Of a stretch of DNA of 49,709 nt, positions 42,732-49,709 are shown piece after piece; within the stretch, counting starts at the first letter, position 1, and each line of letters starts with the position of its first letter. Under the pieces are notes generated by a model, which did no database searches, was not told the origin of the DNA, and saw only the letters and a list, made by a program, of their open reading frames with translations. The stretch comes from JACMLD01 sp038229695 (GTDB taxonomy: Bacteria; Bacteroidota; Bacteroidia; Chitinophagales; Chitinophagaceae): contig JBBROE010000015.1 of NCBI GenBank assembly GCA_038229695.1, positions 1 to 49,709 of the forward strand. Direction: 5' to 3'. A program made the translations under genes and the position numbers.

Positions 42732-42873
42732 CTTAATGAGCACAAACTCTTCACGATCAGCCACCGGCCGGCAGATTCGAACCTGCTATCCACCGCATCC
42801 CTTTGGCCGGCGCTACGCCAATATTCCCCTGCTTTTGCCTCCCCCATTTCCGGATTTCCCTTACCTTAACGGG

Positions 42874-44043
42874 GTGAATCAACGCTTTTATTCCCTCGAT
42901 ATTTTCCGCGGCGCCACGGTCGCCCTCATGATCCTCGTCAATAACCCGGGCAGCTGGGCCCATATCTATTCCCCGCTGGAACACGCCCCCTGGCACGGCT
43001 GCACGCCCACCGACCTTGTTTTCCCCTTCTTCCTCTTCGCCGTCGGCAATGCCCTCGCCTTTGTCATGCCCCGCCTTGAAGCGGCCGGCACCTCCGCCTT
43101 CCTCAAAAAAGTATTTCGCCGCAGCCTGCTCATCTTCGCCATCGGCCTCTTCCTCAATTGGTCACCATTCGTTGGCTGGAACGGCGATCACCTGGCCTTC
43201 CGCCACTGGGTCAGCCCCGACAACCCCGAGTCCGGCGTCCGGATCCTCGGCGTACTGCAGCGCATCGCCATTTGCTATCTCTTTGCCTCCCTCATCATCT
43301 ACTTTTTTAAACTCCGCGGTGCTTTCCTGGCCGCCGCCATCATCCTGCTCGGCTACTGGACCCTCTGCCTGGTCGCCAACCCGGCTGATCCCTACAGCCT
43401 CGCCGGCTGGTTCGGTACAAACATCGACAAAGCCATCCTCGGTATCCCCCATATGTACAAAGGGGAAGGACTGGCTTTCGACCCGGAAGGACTCATGAGC
43501 GCCCTGCCCGCCATCACCCAGGTCATCTTCGGCTACCTCGCCGGCGTATATATCATCCAGAAAGGAAAAACGTTCGAATGCTGCAGCGGCCTCTTCGTAC
43601 TGGCTGGTGTACTCATCTTCGCCGGCTTCTGCTGGCACATGGTCTTCCCCATCAATAAAAAAATATGGACCAGCTCCTACGTACTCTATACTACCGGGCT
43701 GGCAATGTTCATCCTGTCCATACTCCTCTACCTCGTTGAACTCCGCGGCCGGCGCGGCGCCCTCACCCGCTTCTTCGACGTCTTCGGCAAAAACCCGCTC
43801 TTCATCTTTTTCCTCAGCGGATTCCGGCCCAGGGTGATGACTTTGTTCCGGTGGACAGACCACCTGGCACCCGATGGCAAACCTGTCTACACTACTGTAT
43901 TCGGCTGGTTTTATGAACATGTCTGCCGGGATATTTCCATCAACCCCAACAACGGCTCCCTGCTCTATGCGCTGTGCACCATTATATTTTACTGGGCCAT
44001 CGCCTGGGCGCTCGACCGGAACAAAATTTATATCAAAGTGTAA
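42874..44043 (+). CDS. NagX-like / heparan-alpha-glucosaminide N-acetyltransferase-like membrane protein
   Basis: The GTG at 42874 is chosen because the family N-terminus (NQRFYSLDIFRGATVALMILVN) begins there; the frame upstream is not protein-like. The 389-residue product has about ten hydrophobic spans and the conserved HAPWHGCTPTDLVFPFFLFAVG, with the His taken to carry acetyl in the human homologue HGSNAT. Further motifs are FDPEGLMSALPAI and TSSYVLYTTG. It may acetylate amino sugars across the membrane. It is transcribed away from the polysaccharide operon, 59 bases before a phosphoesterase gene. G/C is high (40 of 60 bases at 43321-43380). Confidence 0.88.
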   Translation: MNQRFYSLDIFRGATVALMILVNNPGSWAHIYSPLEHAPWHGCTPTDLVFPFFLFAVGNALAFVMPRLEAAGTSAFLKKVFRRSLLIFAIGLFLNWSPFVGWNGDHLAFRHWVSPDNPESGVRILGVLQRIAICYLFASLIIYFFKLRGAFLAAAIILLGYWTLCLVANPADPYSLAGWFGTNIDKAILGIPHMYKGEGLAFDPEGLMSALPAITQVIFGYLAGVYIIQKGKTFECCSGLFVLAGVLIFAGFCWHMVFPINKKIWTSSYVLYTTGLAMFILSILLYLVELRGRRGALTRFFDVFGKNPLFIFFLSGFRPRVMTLFRWTDHLAPDGKPVYTTVFGWFYEHVCRDISINPNNGSLLYALCTIIFYWAIAWALDRNKIYIKV

Positions 44044-44102
44044 CCCGCTTTGCTCCTCCATACCGACCCGACGTTACCGGCCTAACCTATAAACGCTCCT
44101 GC

Positions 44103-45227
44103 ATGATTAGAAAATTCCTGCGCAATATCCTGCAGCAGCCCCTCACCCGGTTCGTCAACAAAATATCCTCTGCCCCGGATAAAAAAGAAGTGGTCGCTTC
44201 GCTCGATGACCTGCTCGCCGCTATCCGCAAAGGCGACACAACAAGGGGACCCGTCATCCCCTTTCCACTGGCCACCGGCCGCTTTATCATCTTCTCCGAC
44301 CAGCACAAAGGCACGCGCGACAATGCCGATGACTTCTCGGGTGCAGTAAGCAACTATGACAGCGCACTCGACTACTATTTTGAACAGGGATTTCGCTACA
44401 TCAACCTGGGCGACTGTGAAGAACTCTGGGAAAACACCCCCGACGCGGTCATGCAGGTCAACCTCCCCGTTTTACAATCGGAAGCGCGTTTCATCGCCCA
44501 AAACCGCTACTACCGCATCTTCGGCAACCACGACCTGGAATGGAAATACCCCTTCCAGCAAAAACTTTACCTGCAACCGGTTTTCGGAAAAGACCTACAG
44601 GTCTATGAAGGACTGGAACTGACCACGTCAGCTAACGGCAAAGCCTACTCGATCTTCCTGGCCCATGGCCACCAGGGTGACAAACGAAGCGACGGCAACC
44701 CGTTCAGCACCTGGGTAGTGGCCGCCATCTGGACGCCCATCCAGCGCTTTCTCGGCATCAACGTCAATACCCTCTCGGCTTCCTCCGATCTCGTCGATGC
44801 CCATAACATCATCATGTACCAGTGGAGCGCCGCACAGCAAAACCTCCTGTTTATATCGGGCCACACCCACAAACCGGTCTTCGCCTCCCTCGACCACATC
44901 GATCTCCTCCACTACCAGCTCCAACAGGCTCGTATAGCCGGGGATGAGGCCGCCATCGCTACCCTGTCAGCAGAAATCGACACCTATTCCAAAGAATACG
45001 CCGGCAAAAAATTTGTGAAAACGATGGCATTCCCGTCATATTTCAATTCGGGTTGCTGCTGCTTCAACGACGGGGATATCTCAGGTATCGAAATCGCCGA
45101 TGGATGGATAAGACTCATTAAGTGGGAAGGAAAAAACGGGGCAGCACCCCATCGGGTCGTCTGGCAGGAATCACCGCTCGACTATATTTTCAGCCAGTTG
45201 CCCGAGGGCACTAACGGTATTGTATAA
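44103..45227 (+). CDS. calcineurin-like metallophosphoesterase
   Basis: The 374-residue protein has the metal ligands of the family in order: FSDQHKG (Asp and His), INLGDCEE, GNHDLEW, LAHGHQGD and the final SGHTHKP. An insertion of about 70 residues between the last two metal sites (WTPIQRFLG to MYQWSAAQQ) is helical. It resembles large bacterial phosphoesterases of unknown substrate rather than LpxH. The ATG at 44103 is preferred over an overlapping upstream frame start. It is likely co-transcribed with the NagX-like gene. Stops 4 bases from the convergent BatB-like gene, so no terminator fits between them. Confidence 0.88.
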   Translation: MIRKFLRNILQQPLTRFVNKISSAPDKKEVVASLDDLLAAIRKGDTTRGPVIPFPLATGRFIIFSDQHKGTRDNADDFSGAVSNYDSALDYYFEQGFRYINLGDCEELWENTPDAVMQVNLPVLQSEARFIAQNRYYRIFGNHDLEWKYPFQQKLYLQPVFGKDLQVYEGLELTTSANGKAYSIFLAHGHQGDKRSDGNPFSTWVVAAIWTPIQRFLGINVNTLSASSDLVDAHNIIMYQWSAAQQNLLFISGHTHKPVFASLDHIDLLHYQLQQARIAGDEAAIATLSAEIDTYSKEYAGKKFVKTMAFPSYFNSGCCCFNDGDISGIEIADGWIRLIKWEGKNGAAPHRVVWQESPLDYIFSQLPEGTNGIV

Positions 45228-45231
45228 CCGT

Positions 45232-46896
45232 TTACCAGTCCTTTTCATTTTTTGACGGCACCGGGCTACCCTTCTGCAGCTTCTGCTGCACTTCTTTTTC
45301 CTTCTGCTCCAGGGCTTTCAGCAACTGCTCCACCTGCTGCTTACTCAGCTTGCTTTGCGGCTGCTGCTGTTGCTGTGGCTGCTGATCGGGCTTGGGCTTG
45401 TTTTGATTTTTGGGCTGGTCTTTGGGCTTGTCCTTCTTATCCTTATTCTGTTGCTGCTGTTCGTCCTGTTTCTTCTTCTCGCGCAACGCCTTCTCCAGGT
45501 TGTCCCGCGCTTCCTGGTCGTTGGGGTCCAGCTTCAGCGCTTCTTTCCAGGCATCGATGCTCTCCGGCAATTTCTGCTGCCTGCTGTAGGCTACGCCCTT
45601 GTTGTAAAACGCCTTTGCCTTCAACGGCACGCTGCTGCTGTGGCTGATGGTATTATCGTACGCCGCAATGGCTTCCTCGTGTTCATTTCCCCTGAACAGC
45701 GCGTTCCCGCTGTTGTATTCGGCGGTGGCATTTTTGGGATCCGCCGCCAGCGCCTTCTCATACGATGCCCGGGATGCAGCGTACTGCTGCTGCCGGTATA
45801 GCTGGTTGCCCCGGTGAATGGCTGTATTGGCTGCCTGGCCGTGGGCCCGGCCAAGACTTAATATCGCTGCTGCTATGACCAGTACCTGTTTCAGGGACGC
45901 CGTGTTTTTTTTTTCTGATAAAAATAATTCCGCCAGCAAAAATGCGAAGGCCAGCGCAAGAAACCATTGAAAATAACTTTTAAACCCGGCGAACGACTTA
46001 TCACCCGTCGTAGTTTTATCCATCTTTGCCAGCTGGCTGCTGATTTTTGCCGCCGCATCATCCGGATCGTCGAGCCGCACATATAAACCATTGGTCTCCG
46101 TGGCCAGCTGCTGCAGCTCGGCTTCATTCAGTTTGGTGATGACCATATTCCCCGCGGCATCTTTCCTGGCCTCGTGGGTGCTGTTGTCGATAATCGGCGA
46201 ACCCTCGGCTGAACCAATCCCTACGGTGTTGATCATCACCCCGTCGCTAGCCAGTTCTTTAGCTACTTTCAGCGCTTCAGGGTCATGGTCTTCCCCATCT
46301 GAAATCAGCACGATCGCCTTATACTTCCGCTCCTGCGGGTTAAAGCAGGTGGCCGAGAGTTTCAACGCCTGCCCAATCACCGTACCCTGCGAAGGCACCG
46401 CATCCGGACCCGCATTCTGCACATACATCGCTGCCGCAGCCTGGTCTGTAGTAAGCGGCATCTGCAGGTAAGCCCGCCCGGCAAACAGCACCAGACCTAC
46501 CCGGTCGTTGTCGAGCTTATCGGTAAGACGGGTAATAAACTGCTTCGCGCGCGCCAGCCGGCTTGGTTTTACATCCTCTGCCAGCATGCTGTTGCTGACA
46601 TCCAGCGCCACCATCACATCCACACCCTTGCGGGAGACATGATCCGCCGGGCCCGGCCGCTGCAGGTTAGCTGCCGCCAGTACCACCAGGGCAAATCCTG
46701 TGAGCACAACCACAAACTTCAATAAAAATGCGCCGGGTGAATAGCTTTTTGTGAGCCCGGAAACAAGCACCGGGTCACCAATTTTTTTACGTACCATTTT
46801 CTTCCAGCGCAGCACGCCTGCAAACAGGATCACCAATAAGGGAAGCGCCAGCAGCCCACCCAGAAACTCAATATGCTCAAATCGGAAAGTAAACAT
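45232..46896 (-). CDS. BatB-BatC fusion: von Willebrand A domain plus TPR protein
   Basis: The 554-residue product starts at the ATG at 46896 with FTFRFEHIEFLGGLLALPLL, two N-terminal membrane spans, then a VWA domain (about 92-280) with MIDAS motif DVSNSM (99-104). A third span (about 310-330) precedes a TPR array (about 375-470). The C-terminal 90 residues are Gln/Lys/Pro-rich. In Bacteroidota the Bat proteins are encoded as batA-batB-batC-batD-batE and support aerotolerance and envelope integrity. Here B and C are joined and the other bat genes are absent nearby. An A10 tract (45905-45914) lies in frame between the third span and the TPRs. Confidence 0.88.
   Translation of the reverse strand: MFTFRFEHIEFLGGLLALPLLVILFAGVLRWKKMVRKKIGDPVLVSGLTKSYSPGAFLLKFVVVLTGFALVVLAAANLQRPGPADHVSRKGVDVMVALDVSNSMLAEDVKPSRLARAKQFITRLTDKLDNDRVGLVLFAGRAYLQMPLTTDQAAAAMYVQNAGPDAVPSQGTVIGQALKLSATCFNPQERKYKAIVLISDGEDHDPEALKVAKELASDGVMINTVGIGSAEGSPIIDNSTHEARKDAAGNMVITKLNEAELQQLATETNGLYVRLDDPDDAAAKISSQLAKMDKTTTGDKSFAGFKSYFQWFLALAFAFLLAELFLSEKKNTASLKQVLVIAAAILSLGRAHGQAANTAIHRGNQLYRQQQYAASRASYEKALAADPKNATAEYNSGNALFRGNEHEEAIAAYDNTISHSSSVPLKAKAFYNKGVAYSRQQKLPESIDAWKEALKLDPNDQEARDNLEKALREKKKQDEQQQQNKDKKDKPKDQPKNQNKPKPDQQPQQQQQPQSKLSKQQVEQLLKALEQKEKEVQQKLQKGSPVPSKNEKDW
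45905..45914. repeat. T10/A10 homopolymer in the BatB-BatC gene
   Basis: A10 in the coding strand encodes Glu-Lys-Lys-Asn just after the third membrane span. A one-base slip would separate the VWA part from the TPR part, producing a BatB-only protein. Confidence 0.7.
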
Positions 46897-47009
46897 GACC
46901 GCTGCTGCTTGAAGCCTTAAAATTAAGCTGTGTACCGGTAACATGCCGCCCCGGCACCCGTTTTCAACACACTTTTTAAATTATATAACAGCTTGCCCGT
47001 GACAACCGC

Positions 47010-47837
47010 TTATTTTTTACCCAGGAAAAATCCCTTCTCCTTGAGTATTCCCTTCAGCACCCGTACCGCTTCCGTGCGCCGGTCAGCCCCCTGGTGCGGA
47101 TCCACCAGCTCCACGACAAAGAAATAAGGATGCCTGTTTTCTTCGATCCACCCCGTTACCCATTCCATGCTCCCGTCACCACCGGCCTGGTAATACAGCA
47201 CATAATTACTGTTCTGCTCCTGCAGCATCAGGTCACGCACCACTTTCATGGTTCTTTTGAAAAACGGCAACTGGTCAAAATATAATTTTTTCACCAGTCC
47301 CAGTTGTTCGTCGGCCGTAACTTTTAAGCTATGATCGAGCCAGAAGGTATCGAGGTTGTTGTTGATCCTGAATTTACCATAGCGTTGCCCATACCCAATA
47401 CTGTCCAGCCACAACTGCATCGTATCTTTTCCAATCCGCCGGGCCAGCTGCCGGAAAAACGGTTCAGCCGATACCACAAAGGCTTGTTTCGCCGACAGGT
47501 CCCTGTTCCAGGCCGTAGCGGTATCCCCGCCAGGATAAAACGCCGGCTTTCCATCCCAGGGAAGCACCATGTCTTCATTGGCCAGCCTGCCTGACTCCAC
47601 GCCGATCAGCGTATTGACAATAGAAAAAGAAGTTCCGGGCGGGTAAGCACTGTCTTTAAAGGCGGCGAGATCATAGATCGTGAACTGCCCTTCTGCATTG
47701 TCGAACAGGCCGAAACTACCCCTGGCGCCGGCGCTGTCGAAATATTTCTTGATGCCATTGTCGGTAATGACATTATTGGGAGAACAGGAGACCAATAAAA
47801 AACAGGAAGCAGCAAGTACAATAGAGACAAGGCGCAT
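47010..47837 (-). CDS. class D beta-lactamase-like lipoprotein with degenerate active site
   Basis: From the ATG at 47837 (a TTG six codons upstream is the alternative) the product is 275 residues with lipobox LVSC (Cys18). The fold is that of OXA/penicillin-recognising proteins: PFFRQLARRIG, GYGQ, FWLDHSLKVTADEQ and VTGWIEE all align. But the catalytic STFK position reads T69-S-F-S72, SxV reads Ser123-Ala-Glu125, YGN reads Tyr149-Gly-Gln151 and KTG reads Gln217-Ala-Gly219. Acylating Ser and carbamylated Lys are therefore missing. It is most likely a non-hydrolytic cell-wall-associated protein. Gene spacing suggests its own transcription unit. Confidence 0.83.
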   Translation of the reverse strand: MRLVSIVLAASCFLLVSCSPNNVITDNGIKKYFDSAGARGSFGLFDNAEGQFTIYDLAAFKDSAYPPGTSFSIVNTLIGVESGRLANEDMVLPWDGKPAFYPGGDTATAWNRDLSAKQAFVVSAEPFFRQLARRIGKDTMQLWLDSIGYGQRYGKFRINNNLDTFWLDHSLKVTADEQLGLVKKLYFDQLPFFKRTMKVVRDLMLQEQNSNYVLYYQAGGDGSMEWVTGWIEENRHPYFFVVELVDPHQGADRRTEAVRVLKGILKEKGFFLGKK

Positions 47838-47931
47838 GCAGTAAATTTTGCGCAAAGGTAACCGGCCTTGCCAATCTTCCGGCAGCCTGTGCGCAAACAG
47901 CCGTTATTTTGACGGGATCACGAAACAATGG

Positions 47932-48705
47932 TTAAAACTTAATACCCAGCAGCACGCCCGAACGGAGGCCACCCCAGGGCCCGTCCAGCTTTACCGTGGC
48001 GCCATTGGCATTCACGGCAACTGTTTTGGTGGTAAGCGGGATATCGATGTTTTCAAGGTTCTGCCGCAGCTGATCCTGCTCCAGGGCATTGAGCGGCTGG
48101 CTGGCGACGCCGGAGAAATTACCATTGCCCGAACCATAGTGGGCACCGACTATCCACCAGTCGATGGAGAAATGTTTTCCCAGCGGCCACTGCGCCCCGA
48201 ACTGCAGGCCGCCCGTATTGGCCGTAAGCATACCGCTCAAATCCAGGCTGTTTAAACTGTTGTACGCCACCGATACCCGATCCGCTTTGAAGCTGGCGTA
48301 GCGGTAGAAAGCGGAAATATAAAAACCTTTGCCATAGCCGCGGCCCAGATAAAACCGCAATTCGGGCGTGATGGCGTAGTTGCTCATCTGTACGGATTTC
48401 ACGGCTTTCTGCGCATCCGGATCATTGCTGCCGATGGCGTCCGCCACATTGTTAGCGAAGGGCAGCCCCGTCGTGGGCATAAACCGATAGGAGACCACAA
48501 AGGAGACCGGCTTGCTCAGTAACCGCTCGTAGGTAAGCGAATAATTTTTCAGCACGAGGGCCGTCACATTCACCTTAAAATAATTCATCTGGTGAACCTC
48601 CGCCTGGGGTTCGGCCGGCTGCGCGGTCTGCGCCTGCAAGCCGGTGACAAAAGATAGGGAGAACAGGAAGAGAAGGCAGCGACTTGTACGGAAAGGAAGC
48701 ATCAT
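47932..48705 (-). CDS. outer-membrane beta-barrel protein (DUF3575-like)
   Basis: The 257-residue product has a signal peptide ending LQAQ after a hydrophobic LLFLFSLSFVTG. The mature part (from about 40) consists of alternating aromatic strands such as NYSLTYERLLSKPVSFVVSY, AITPELRFYLG and GFYISAFYRYASF, and ends in the barrel-typical GVLLGIKF with a C-terminal Phe. The architecture suggests an 8- or 10-stranded barrel of unknown ligand. ATG at 48705 is preferred; a frame start 24 codons upstream would translate the hairpin-containing leader. Confidence 0.8.
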   Translation of the reverse strand: MMLPFRTSRCLLFLFSLSFVTGLQAQTAQPAEPQAEVHQMNYFKVNVTALVLKNYSLTYERLLSKPVSFVVSYRFMPTTGLPFANNVADAIGSNDPDAQKAVKSVQMSNYAITPELRFYLGRGYGKGFYISAFYRYASFKADRVSVAYNSLNSLDLSGMLTANTGGLQFGAQWPLGKHFSIDWWIVGAHYGSGNGNFSGVASQPLNALEQDQLRQNLENIDIPLTTKTVAVNANGATVKLDGPWGGLRSGVLLGIKF

Positions 48706-48726
48706 GTTATAAGATTTAAGCCGCTT

Positions 48727-48746
48727 CACCCGGGCTTTCCCGGGTG
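48727..48746. repeat. perfect 8-bp inverted repeat before the outer-membrane protein gene
   Basis: CACCCGGG and CCCGGGTG flank a 4-base CTTT loop, 21 bases upstream of the ATG at 48705. No T-run follows on either strand, so it is not a standard terminator. It may be a leader stem-loop or a terminator for the trehalase transcript that needs a factor. Confidence 0.5.
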
Positions 48747-48862
48747 CCGGCAATGCTTTAAAACGATGCGGTATCACTTATATTTTGCACGCGGCTGAAT
48801 TTCCGTTTCCCCCGGGTATCAATGCCCGTGTTCCGCAGTAGCGGTTGTAGCGCCGGCTGCTT

Positions 48863-49709
48863 TTATTCTGACGGGAGGCCGTAGATGCTCACCAGTTTCA
48901 GGAAGACGCCATTGGTCCAGCCGAATCCGTCCTGGCCGGGATACTCCCCGCCACCGGCATCGAGGTGGGTATCCACCACATTGTATTTTTCCATCAGCTT
49001 CCCCGTCTTTTTATACACGTCCAGGTTCAGCTTCATCCACCGCATGGCGATTTCGCGGGCCAGCTCTTTCTGCCCGCAGCGGTCGAGCCCCCAGATGGTC
49101 ATCCATTCCAGGGGAGCCCAGCCATTCGGTGCATCCCATTGCTGGCCGGTATTATTTTCAGTAGTTACCACGCCGCCCGGCCTGAGCAGTTTTTCCTGCA
49201 CCACTTTACCGATCCGGCGGGCAAGCAGGCTCATGTAGTCGAGCTTCTGTTCAAAGAAACAGAAAGGATAAAGACCTGCCGGGCTCACCAAATCGGAGGG
49301 CTTCTGCGAGCTGAAATTATAATCCGTGTAAAAGTTGATGTTTTTGTTCCAGCAGAATTTATCGATGCTGTTGAGCCGGTCCGACGCCTTTTTACGGTAT
49401 ACTTCAACGGCTGCGTAGTTGCGCGATAACAGCTTAGCCTTGGCGATCACCAGCTCCAGTTTATACAGGAGGCAATTCAGGTCGACTGGTATAATTTCCG
49501 TGGTTTGTATGGTGGAGAGATTTTTCCGGTCGGCAAACCAGCGGCTGCTGAAATCCCACCCGCTGCAGGCGGCAGCCCTGAGATCCCGGTTCATTTTTTT
49601 GGCTTTTGCTTCCGGCAGTCGACCGGTGAGGGTTTCATCTTCGTAGTAGGCTTCCTGGCGGGGAATGTCGAGGTCATCCCAGTACCGGTTTACGAGGCTG
49701 CCGTCTTTC
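48863..49709 (-). CDS. trehalase, family GH37 (5' end beyond the window)
   Basis: The frame is open to the right edge and codes 281 residues of the C-terminal half; the family is about 500-560 residues. Upstream of the first internal ATG the sequence continues as trehalase (DGSLVNRYWDDLDIPRQE). Further diagnostic motifs are SGWDFSSRWF, PVDLNCLLYKLE, the GH37 signature QQWDAPNGWAPLEW and EKYNVVD, which contains the expected catalytic base Glu. It splits trehalose to two glucose molecules, probably in the periplasm. The N-terminus and the catalytic acid cannot be seen from here. Confidence 0.92.
   Translation of the reverse strand, partial: KDGSLVNRYWDDLDIPRQEAYYEDETLTGRLPEAKAKKMNRDLRAAACSGWDFSSRWFADRKNLSTIQTTEIIPVDLNCLLYKLELVIAKAKLLSRNYAAVEVYRKKASDRLNSIDKFCWNKNINFYTDYNFSSQKPSDLVSPAGLYPFCFFEQKLDYMSLLARRIGKVVQEKLLRPGGVVTTENNTGQQWDAPNGWAPLEWMTIWGLDRCGQKELAREIAMRWMKLNLDVYKKTGKLMEKYNVVDTHLDAGGGEYPGQDGFGWTNGVFLKLVSIYGLPSE

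Larger units (their letters stand above)
42441..42873. other. divergent intergenic region between the polysaccharide operon and the NagX-like gene
   Basis: This 433-base stretch holds the leader and promoter region of the minus-strand polysaccharide operon and the region before the plus-strand acetyltransferase. I see a long imperfect hairpin (42540-42576), a TAnnTTTG match (42706-42713) and a short palindrome AGGaCTCGCaGCGAGCCT (42640-42657). A T-loop-like GGTTCGAATC also occurs on the minus strand near 42775 without the rest of a tRNA. No convincing gene lies in it. Confidence 0.6.

Noticed and set aside
42765..42790. T-loop-like GGTTCGAATC on the minus strand, suggesting a tRNA or an attachment-site remnant
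   Set aside because: The T stem pairs only partly, and no D arm, anticodon arm or matching acceptor strand is found at the right distance.
43162..44061. Open 299-residue minus-strand frame opposite the NagX-like gene
   Set aside because: Acidic, low-complexity translation with no recognisable motif; it is the antisense shadow of a G/C-rich membrane protein gene.

Overview
The window looks like a chromosomal segment of a Bacteroidota bacterium, most likely of the Chitinophaga/Niastella type. The signs are a carotenoid operon with its own ECF sigma factor, an UpxY-like NusG paralogue heading a polysaccharide operon, a BatB-BatC fusion, -7 elements of the form TAnnTTTG and many TTG starts. No species can be named from the sequence alone. 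I see no rRNA, tRNA, insertion sequence or CRISPR array.

Region 1 (1-4750, all minus strand) is a carotenoid locus. A MerR-type regulator with a cobalamin-binding photoreceptor domain (CarH/LitR type) is followed by a clear intrinsic terminator. Then comes an operon of ECF sigma factor, crtI, crtB, idi and the first 11 codons of another gene that leaves the left edge. The arrangement suggests light-controlled carotenoid synthesis through a B12 photoreceptor and an ECF sigma factor.

Region 2 (4808-42440, all minus strand) is a polysaccharide cluster of about 37.6 kb. It reads from an UpxY/NusG-like antiterminator through Wza-like export lipoprotein, Wzc-like tyrosine kinase and Wzm/Wzt ABC transporter. 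About a dozen glycosyltransferases, four left-handed beta-helix acyltransferases, three methyltransferases (two FkbM, one TylF), nucleotide-sugar enzymes, a Wzy-like polymerase and a secreted beta-helix protein follow. It ends with a CpsB-like PHP phosphatase and a TviB/WbpO-type nucleotide-sugar dehydrogenase. No initiating sugar-phosphate transferase and no Wzx flippase lie in the window. One glycosyltransferase is split by a frameshift in an A10 tract, and the beta-helix protein carries an in-frame C10 tract. The leader before the first gene holds a 16-bp imperfect hairpin.

The most unusual part of the cluster is 7661-12227. It encodes a fused E1 alpha-beta 2-oxo-acid dehydrogenase, an E2 lipoyl acyltransferase with a C-terminal CxxC/CxxC ribbon, and a single protein joining an acyl-carrier domain, a phosphopantetheinyl transferase and a C-terminal membrane anchor. 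A WcaF-like acyltransferase lies immediately upstream. I infer an acyl-supply module that makes an acyl group from a 2-oxo acid and hands it to a self-priming, membrane-tethered carrier for polysaccharide acylation.

Region 3 (42874-49709) holds ordinary chromosomal genes. On the plus strand are a NagX-like membrane acetyltransferase and a metallophosphoesterase. On the minus strand are a BatB-BatC fusion, a class D beta-lactamase-like lipoprotein that has lost its catalytic residues, a small outer-membrane beta-barrel, and a trehalase that runs off the right edge.
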